NCBI GenBank assembly: GCA_017454565.1
Contig: JAFTCS010000210.1
Location: 1 to 9,136, forward strand
Origin: Clostridia bacterium
Lineage (GTDB): Bacteria; Bacillota; Clostridia; Oscillospirales; Acutalibacteraceae
Length of the DNA stretch: 9,136 nt
Direction: 5' to 3'
Positions 4,741 through 9,136 of this stretch are shown here, piece after piece. The notes beneath the pieces were generated by a model. That model did no database searches and was not told the DNA's origin. It was given only the letters and a program-made list of their open reading frames with translations. Made by a program: the position numbers and the translations under genes. Numbering within the stretch: position 1 is the stretch's first letter; each line of letters opens with the position of its first letter.

Positions 4741-4754
4741 GGGAATAGCTTCCC
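4741..4754 (+). other. Short hairpin after the DUF378 stop
   Basis: GGGAA-TAGC-TTCCC, a 5-bp stem immediately before the main terminator. It may protect or pause the transcript. No T tract belongs to it. Confidence 0.35.
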
Positions 4755-4756
4755 GC

Positions 4757-4802
4757 AAAAAAGTACCGTTCAATTTTTTTCTGAACGGTACTTTTATACT
4801 TT
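4757..4802. terminator. Bidirectional terminator between DUF378 and pheT
   Basis: AAAAGTACCGTTCA (4759-4772) pairs perfectly over 14 bp with TGAACGGTACTTTT (4782-4795). T-rich sequence follows in the plus direction. On the minus strand the A run at 4757-4762 gives a T tract. No nearer terminator follows pheT, so this may end both transcripts, the pheST one after some 250 nt of trailer. Confidence 0.85.
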
Positions 4803-4826
4803 TATTCAATAATAACTATTTTTTTA

Positions 4827-5051
4827 CCTGTCCTTTGTCAAGGACAGGCAAAAGAGACTGAATTTCGGAGGGATTCGCCCTTCAAACCTCCCACAAGGGG
4901 CGCTGTTCGCGTTGATGGTTTACTCTGACCCAAACTACACCGATCACGGCTGAAACAAACTCCTGTGCGCGAGTGGCAAAGCTTCGTCTTGTTTATCAAT
5001 CCCCGCGAACAGCGTTTTCGGGGGTGTCGGGGGGACTTTTCCGTAAAAGTC
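4827..5051. repeat. Gene-free block of nested palindromes
   Basis: Between the terminator and pheT there is no gene, but several perfect inverted repeats. CCTGTCCTT/AAGGACAGG lies at 4827-4848. CGCTGTTCGCG (4901-4911) pairs with CGCGAACAGCG (5004-5014), with TTGAT/ATCAA extending the pairing across a 4-nt bulge. AAACAA (4953-4958) pairs with TTGTTT (4989-4994). GACTTTT/AAAAGTC lies at 5034-5051 and overlaps the pheT stop. None carries a proper T tract. The architecture suggests a dispersed extragenic palindromic or MITE-like element, or a structured RNA. I see no transposase. Confidence 0.45.
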
Positions 5052-7425
5052 ACCCTGACTGTTTGATGGTTACGTTCATTTCGGCAAGATCTTTTACTAT
5101 CTTGTCAATGATCTCCTGTACCTCGGCTGAGGAAAGTGTCCTCTCGGAAGAAGAGAAGAACAGTCTCACGGTTATTCTGTGGATGTCGGCTGTGTCGTAG
5201 GTGTCAACAATGGAAGCACCCTTCAGCAGATCGGTATCCTCATTTTCCCAGCACTTTTTAAGATCGGAATAGAGCACACCCTCGGGAATGTCCATGCTCA
5301 GGTCGTATTCTATGGACGGATATTTTGAAGGCTCACTGTAGATTATGCCCTTGTCCTCACAGGAAGCAAACGTATCAACGTCTATCTCAGCAAAAACAAT
5401 GTTTGCTTTCTTGTCGATATTTTTGCTCACTGTGGGATGTGCAATGCCGATGCTGCCCAGCTCAATTCCGTCAAGCATGATCCTGTTGCAGTTTACGGGA
5501 TGCTCATAGCTGTGTGCAGGCTCGCTCTTTACAAAAGTAAATTCGCTGTGCTTTATGTCGGCGGCAATGGATGCTAAAATGTCACGGAGCCTGAAATAAA
5601 GCTCTCTCATGTCGCCGGTCTTGCTGAAAAGGGTAATGGCAAGCTTCTTGTGCTCTATGCAAAGACCGTTTTCGTCCAGACCGTTTACGACTCTGCCTAT
5701 CTCGAAGATACCGAAATCCGGAGCATAAGAGGTGTTCGCCTTCACCTGACAAAGCTGTGTGGGAATGATGGAATTCCTCAGAGTTTCAATGTTGGGGTTG
5801 GTGGCGTTTGCAAGCTTTACGTTGTCCTCAATTGGTATTCCTATAGCTTTAAGCTCGTCGTTATAAGCCCATACATAGGAGTGAAGCTCGTGGAGAGCAA
5901 ATTTCTTTACCAGAAGATCCTTTATTTTCTCCTCGTCAGTCTTTACCTGAGTCATTCTCACAGGATAAAGCGGTGAACGGGTGGTGTTTATCTCAAAATT
6001 ATCATAACCGTAGATACGGGTGATCTCCTCGATAATATCGGCGTTCATGGTCACGTCCTTGGTTATTCTCCATGAAGGAACCGTTACTGTAAAGGCTGTG
6101 CCCTCGTGCTCAACGCCGAAACCGAGGCTTGTGAGGGTCTTTACAATGGTGTCGCCGTCAATGCTTATGCCGGTGTATCTGTCAACGAAGCTCTGATCAA
6201 AGCTCAGTGTGACCGGCGGGAACTTCACGGCATACTCGTCTGTAAGTCTTGATACCACCTTTACTCCGCTGTCGTGCTTTTGCAGGAGATAAAGGAACCT
6301 TGCAATAGCCGGAACGGTCATTTCAGGGTCAAGGCTCTTTTCGTAGCGCATGGAAGCGTCCGTTCTGTGTGACAGCCTTACTGTGGACTTTCTCACGGAA
6401 GCGGCGTCAAAGTTTGCGGATTCAAGAGTAAGAGTGGTGGTATCCTCAACGATCTCGGAATCAAGACCGCCCATTATGCCGGCGATCGCAACAGGGGTGT
6501 CACCGTTGCAGATCATCAGGGTATTCTCGTCAATATTTCTGTCGGCACCGTCAAGGGTTCTGAAAACAAAAGGCTTGTCGAAACGCTTTATTCTTATCTG
6601 CTCTACCTTGCGGGCGTCAAAAGCATGCATGGGCTGTCCCATTTCAAGCATGAGGTAGTTTGTCAGGTCGGCAAGGAAGTTTATGGCTCTCATTCCGCAG
6701 TAGAAAAGCCTGATGCGGATGTTCACAGGGCTGATGTTCCTGCTGATATTCTCCACCTTCATGGTGCTGTATCTCTTGCAGAGGGTGTCCTCGATCTTCA
6801 TATCGACCTCGGGAAGATCATTATATACAGTGAGATCAGCCATTTCAGGAGCTTTCAGCTCTCTGCCGGCGATCGCGGCGAACTCTCTTGCAATGCCGTA
6901 ATGACCCCACAGGTCGGGACGGTTGGTAAGGCTCTTGTTATCGACCTCAAAAATAATATCCTCAATATCATAGACGGATTTAAGGTCGGTGCCAAGTGGG
7001 ATATCGTCGGTTATATCCATAATTCCGGAGTGGTCGTCGCTGATGCCCAGCTCAGACTCGCTGCAGCACATGCCGTATGAGGTGTAGCCTGCCAGCGCTC
7101 TCGGAGTGATGGTGATATCGCCAATGGTTGCGCCAAGCTTTGCAAAGGCCGTTTTCATGCCGACCCTGACATTGGGTGCGCCGCATACAACATCCGTAAG
7201 CTGACCGTCGCCTGCGTCTACCTTGAGAAGGTGCAGCTTCTTTGACTGCGGGTGAGCCTCTACGGACTTGATCTCAGCCACTACAACGCCGCTGAGCTCC
7301 TTGCCCTTGAAAAATATATCGTTCTCCACCTCGGCAGTGGAAAGTGAAAATCTGTGGATCAGATCGAGCTTGTCAAGACCGCTGAGGTCAACGAAGTCCT
7401 CGATCCAGTTCATTGATAATAACAT
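5050..7425 (-). CDS. pheT: Phenylalanyl-tRNA synthetase beta subunit
   Basis: A 791-residue subunit of the cytoplasmic alpha2-beta2 phenylalanyl-tRNA synthetase, which charges tRNA-Phe with phenylalanine using ATP. The length is normal for bacterial PheT. In order: the N-terminal MLLSMNWIEDFVDL; a tRNA-binding OB domain, about 43-152 (VVVAEIKSVEAHPQSKKLHL, VVCGAPNVRVGMKTAFAKLG); the NRPDLWGHYGIARE signature at 168-181; the B3/B4 editing domain, about 210-385 (NYLMLEMGQPMHAFDA); the B5 domain, about 403-472 (DIIEEITRIYGYDN); the catalytic-like core, about 485-690; and the FDX-ACB anticodon-binding domain, about 698-790 (KYPSIEYDLSMDIP). The start at 7425 has AGGGAGGA at 7433-7440, 7 nt upstream, overlapping the pheS stop codon. 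The subunits are thus translated from one mRNA under T-box control. Confidence 0.98.
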   Translation of the reverse strand: MLLSMNWIEDFVDLSGLDKLDLIHRFSLSTAEVENDIFFKGKELSGVVVAEIKSVEAHPQSKKLHLLKVDAGDGQLTDVVCGAPNVRVGMKTAFAKLGATIGDITITPRALAGYTSYGMCCSESELGISDDHSGIMDITDDIPLGTDLKSVYDIEDIIFEVDNKSLTNRPDLWGHYGIAREFAAIAGRELKAPEMADLTVYNDLPEVDMKIEDTLCKRYSTMKVENISRNISPVNIRIRLFYCGMRAINFLADLTNYLMLEMGQPMHAFDARKVEQIRIKRFDKPFVFRTLDGADRNIDENTLMICNGDTPVAIAGIMGGLDSEIVEDTTTLTLESANFDAASVRKSTVRLSHRTDASMRYEKSLDPEMTVPAIARFLYLLQKHDSGVKVVSRLTDEYAVKFPPVTLSFDQSFVDRYTGISIDGDTIVKTLTSLGFGVEHEGTAFTVTVPSWRITKDVTMNADIIEEITRIYGYDNFEINTTRSPLYPVRMTQVKTDEEKIKDLLVKKFALHELHSYVWAYNDELKAIGIPIEDNVKLANATNPNIETLRNSIIPTQLCQVKANTSYAPDFGIFEIGRVVNGLDENGLCIEHKKLAITLFSKTGDMRELYFRLRDILASIAADIKHSEFTFVKSEPAHSYEHPVNCNRIMLDGIELGSIGIAHPTVSKNIDKKANIVFAEIDVDTFASCEDKGIIYSEPSKYPSIEYDLSMDIPEGVLYSDLKKCWENEDTDLLKGASIVDTYDTADIHRITVRLFFSSSERTLSSAEVQEIIDKIVKDLAEMNVTIKQSG

Positions 7426-7439
7426 GTAAATTTCCTCCC

Positions 7440-8492
7440 TTATTCGTCATCCGTAAACTGCGAAAGAGCCTTGAGGCTGCCGCTGTTCAGGTCTCTGATG
7501 TCCTTTACTCCGTACTTCATCATTGCCAGACGTGTAAGGCCGAGACCGAACGCGAAGCCGGTATACTCATCGGGGTCAATGCCGCCCTCACGGAGAACGT
7601 TGGGGTGTATCATACCGCAGGGGCAAAGTTCGAGCCATCCGCTGTGCTTGCATGAGGGACAGCCTGTGCCGCCGCAGATAAGGCAGCTGATATCCAGCTC
7701 AAAGCCCGGTTCCACGAAGGGGAAGAAGCCGGGGCGCAGTCTGACCTTGATATCCTTGCGGAACACCTCAGAGAGCATGGTTTTCATAAAGTAAATAAGG
7801 TTGGAGATAGAAATATCCTTGTCAACCATCACGCCCTCCATCTGGAAGAAGGTGTTCTCGTGGCAGGCGTCGGTTGCCTCATTGCGGAAACAGCGGCCGG
7901 GGAAGATCGCCCTTATGGGAGTGCCGTTGTTTATCAGAGCTGGGCCGTACTTTTTAAGGATAGCGTTCTGTGCTGCCGAGGTCTGTGATTTGAGCAACTG
8001 ACCGTTGGTGAGATAATATGTGTCCTGCATGTCTCTTGCGGGATGGTGCTTGGGGATGTTCAGAGACTCAAAGCATTCGTAGTCTGTAACTACCTCGGAA
8101 TAGTCCTCGACTGTGAAGCCCATTGATTTGAATATTTTTTCGCACTGTCTCTGCACCAGGGTAATGGGGTGATATGAGCCGCAGCTGCAGTTTGAGGGTG
8201 TGGTGATGTCAAACTCAGGCATAGAGCGTATTTCCATTTCGATCTGCTTTTTCTTCAGTTCTTCTGCTCTTTCCTCGATCTTCTTTGCGGCGAACTCCTT
8301 GAGCTTGTTGATGTCTGCGCCGAATGCCTTTCTCTGTTCGGCGGCCAGATCCTTCATGCTCTTGATCTGGTTGGTGATGCTTCCCTTTTTGCCTAAAAAG
8401 CCGACTCTCACGGAATCCAGTCCCGCAAGATCTACAGCTTCGGCTATCTTGCTTTCCAATTCGGCTTTCAGCTTTAAAATTCTTTCGTCCAT
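7440..8492 (-). CDS. pheS: Phenylalanyl-tRNA synthetase alpha subunit
   Basis: A 350-residue catalytic subunit. It has an N-terminal coiled-coil arm, about 1-90 (RVGFLGKKGSITNQIKSM at 29-46), then the class II aminoacylation core. Motif 1 lies in HPITLVQRQCEKIFKSMGF (108-126), motif 2 in PGRCFRNEATDACHENTFFQMEG (198-220), and motif 3 in TGFAFGLGLTRLAMMKYG (311-328). A C-x2-C-x4-C-x2-C insertion (Cys 270, 273, 278, 281) may bind zinc. The open frame continues upstream to 8603, but that part lies in the T-box terminator. The ATG at 8492 with GGAGG at 8498-8502 gives the proper family N terminus. The pheT ribosome binding site overlaps its stop. Motif 2 reads FRNEATDACHENTFFQMEG instead of the more usual DATHSPxFHQxEG form, a noticeable divergence. 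Confidence 0.97.
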   Translation of the reverse strand: MDERILKLKAELESKIAEAVDLAGLDSVRVGFLGKKGSITNQIKSMKDLAAEQRKAFGADINKLKEFAAKKIEERAEELKKKQIEMEIRSMPEFDITTPSNCSCGSYHPITLVQRQCEKIFKSMGFTVEDYSEVVTDYECFESLNIPKHHPARDMQDTYYLTNGQLLKSQTSAAQNAILKKYGPALINNGTPIRAIFPGRCFRNEATDACHENTFFQMEGVMVDKDISISNLIYFMKTMLSEVFRKDIKVRLRPGFFPFVEPGFELDISCLICGGTGCPSCKHSGWLELCPCGMIHPNVLREGGIDPDEYTGFAFGLGLTRLAMMKYGVKDIRDLNSGSLKALSQFTDDE

Positions 8493-8497
8493 AATAA

Positions 8498-8502
8498 CCT
8501 CC
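8498..8502 (-). promoter_or_regulatory. Ribosome binding site fixing the pheS start
   Basis: GGAGG on the minus strand, 5 nt before the ATG at 8492. It excludes the 37-codon N-terminal extension that is open upstream. Confidence 0.85.
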
Positions 8503-8519
8503 GATAATATTTTCTGTGG

Positions 8520-8555
8520 AAAAATAAAAGTCCCTGCGTTTTTACACGCAGGGAC
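8520..8555 (-). terminator. T-box attenuator terminator of pheST
   Basis: A perfect 10-bp stem, GTCCCTGCGT with ACGCAGGGAC (8530-8539 and 8546-8555), with a 6-nt loop. On the minus strand TTTTATTTTT follows. It sits between the T-box sequence and the pheS ribosome binding site, the expected place for the attenuator. Confidence 0.95.
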
Positions 8556-8765
8556 GAAATCTTCCGTGGTACCACCCTGATTTCCGCATAAGCGGACTCT
8601 CATCGGTGGATAACGACACCGCCCGTTGCAGCCTAATCGGAAACTCTTTCAGCCGCACCGCTCCGGAGTGAACTTCACTGCCGTCCTACCGTTCCGCTCT
8701 CACCTTACCGGAACTCTCTTTGGGCCACCAGAACAGCTACTCTCTCCGTCATCGCGTTTGATACG
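8520..8765 (-). promoter_or_regulatory. Phe-type T-box leader of pheST
   Basis: A tRNA-sensing leader that allows pheST transcription when uncharged tRNA-Phe accumulates. The T-box core AGGGTGGTACCACG is at 8565-8578 on the minus strand and contains the UGG that pairs with the tRNA 3' end. Stem I begins with GATGACGGAGAGAGTAG (8737-8753), the usual GA-rich K-turn element. The candidate specifier is TTC (Phe) at 8670-8672, in the stretch CAGTGAAGTTCACTCCGG. The terminator follows at 8520-8555. The specifier position is inferred from the gene content and the conserved GTGAA context; the rest is seen directly. Confidence 0.95.
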
Positions 8766-8771
8766 GTAAAT

Positions 8772-8800
8772 ATTATACCACAGTGTCAAAGATTTTGCAA
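8772..8800 (-). promoter_or_regulatory. Promoter of the pheST T-box operon
   Basis: Minus strand: -35 TTGCAA (8795-8800), 17-bp spacer, exact -10 TATAAT (8772-8777). The start would be near 8765, right at the beginning of the T-box leader. Confidence 0.8.
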
Positions 8801-8810
8801 GTACCACTTC

Positions 8811-8872
8811 GGAGAATATGGGGGTAAGCGCACGAAGACAATTGAATATTTGCTTCAAAAGTTAAGCGTACC
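8811..8872. repeat. 62-bp direct repeat, copy 1
   Basis: It starts GGAGAATATGGGGG and ends AAAAGTTAAGCGTACC. Copy 2 is at 9075-9136, with 59 of 62 bases identical (differences at unit positions 15, 16 and 27). It contains the short inverted repeat TTGAA/TTCAA. It begins 11 bp upstream of the pheST -35. Confidence 0.95.
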
Positions 8873-8944
8873 GCCTACCGTCGGTGAGAAGCTTTATTCG
8901 TACGGTCAGTGATTCACCCCTTGCGGAGCACTTTCGCTAAGAAT

Positions 8945-9020
8945 GTTTCGCTCTCTGCGGAGTGCGACGAGGGGCGCTGCCCCTCGACCCTGCAAGCCTT
9001 TGAAAAGGCTTGAGCGAAAC
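8945..9020. repeat. Multi-armed palindromic element
   Basis: The outer stem GTTTCGCT (8945-8952) pairs with AGCGAAAC (9013-9020). It encloses CGAGGGGC/GCCCCTCG (8968-8986, 3-nt loop) and CAAGCCTT/AAGGCTTG (8993-9012, TGAA loop). This would fold as a cruciform or multi-branch RNA. No coding potential is supported. The pieces at 8873-8944 and 9021-9074 between it and the direct repeats hold only further short inverted repeats (GGTGA/TCACC, ACCGT/ACGGT) and T-rich sequence. The block shares AGGGGCGCTG with the palindromic block at 4827-5051, which suggests related dispersed elements. Confidence 0.6.
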
Positions 9021-9074
9021 TTTTGTGTTGACGATTTTGGCAATTTTTTCTAATTTTTTCGTGCGGTTGCCCTG

Positions 9075-9136
9075 GGAGAATATGGGGGGCAGCGCACGAA
9101 AACAATTGAATATTTGCTTCAAAAGTTAAGCGTACC
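9075..9136. repeat. 62-bp direct repeat, copy 2
   Basis: Near-identical to 8811-8872 (59 of 62). It runs exactly to the right edge, so the homology may continue beyond the window. The repeat period is 264 bp. Confidence 0.95.

Noticed and set aside
8493..8603. 37-codon N-terminal extension of PheS
   Set aside because: It runs through the T-box attenuator and ribosome binding site and does not resemble PheS N termini.
8783..8788. TTGACA on the minus strand as -35 for pheST
   Set aside because: It is only 5 bp from the -10; TTGCAA at 8795-8800 has the correct 17-bp spacing.
8914..9122. Overlapping minus-strand reading frames of about 60 codons upstream of pheST
   Set aside because: They run across palindromes and a direct repeat, lack ribosome binding sites and have no recognisable protein features.

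Overview
The window looks like chromosome from a Gram-positive anaerobe of the Clostridia, most likely a Ruminococcus-like member of the Oscillospiraceae. This is inferred from strong AGGAGG-type ribosome binding sites, TTGACA/TATAAT promoters, a T-box leader in front of pheST, Ser-rich lipoproteins, and dense structured intergenic palindromes. No sequence search was possible.

Region 1 (1-1946, plus strand) holds three consecutive related genes. The first is only a 3' end, closed by a strong terminator. Two complete lipoproteins follow, each with a lipobox signal peptide, a long low-complexity linker and a small C-terminal beta-rich domain. Only the second of these has a clear promoter of its own. 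The third carries an in-frame 15-bp minisatellite encoding DDSDF.

Region 2 (1946-3452, minus strand) is a compact operon: an XRE repressor, an ImmA/IrrE-type zinc peptidase, and a LURP-one-related (tubby-like) protein. It converges on the lipoproteins through a bidirectional terminator. Divergent from it (3532-4364, plus strand) lie a 67-residue helical protein and a protein that is only a sigma-70 region 4 helix-turn-helix, joined by a TGATG overlap. The 515-bp gap between the two transcription units holds three copies of a 13-bp palindrome, ACAC-N5-GTGT. One lies inside the repressor promoter, one is mid-gap, and one sits against the ribosome binding site of the forward pair. A LexA-like palindrome lies next to the forward promoter. 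The whole looks like the control module of a mobile element or a domesticated remnant of one: a cleavable repressor switch driving a sigma-like activator. No integrase, transfer or structural gene is visible.

Region 3 (4365-5049) has a DUF378 membrane protein behind a strong leader hairpin, then a bidirectional terminator, then about 220 bp of nested palindromes without a gene.

Region 4 (5050-8800, minus strand) is pheS-pheT, encoding both subunits of phenylalanyl-tRNA synthetase. It is preceded by a Phe-type T-box leader with its own promoter and attenuator.

Region 5 (8811-9136) is gene-free. It consists of two 62-bp direct repeats (59 of 62 identical) flanking a multi-armed palindromic segment, probably a dispersed extragenic repeat element.
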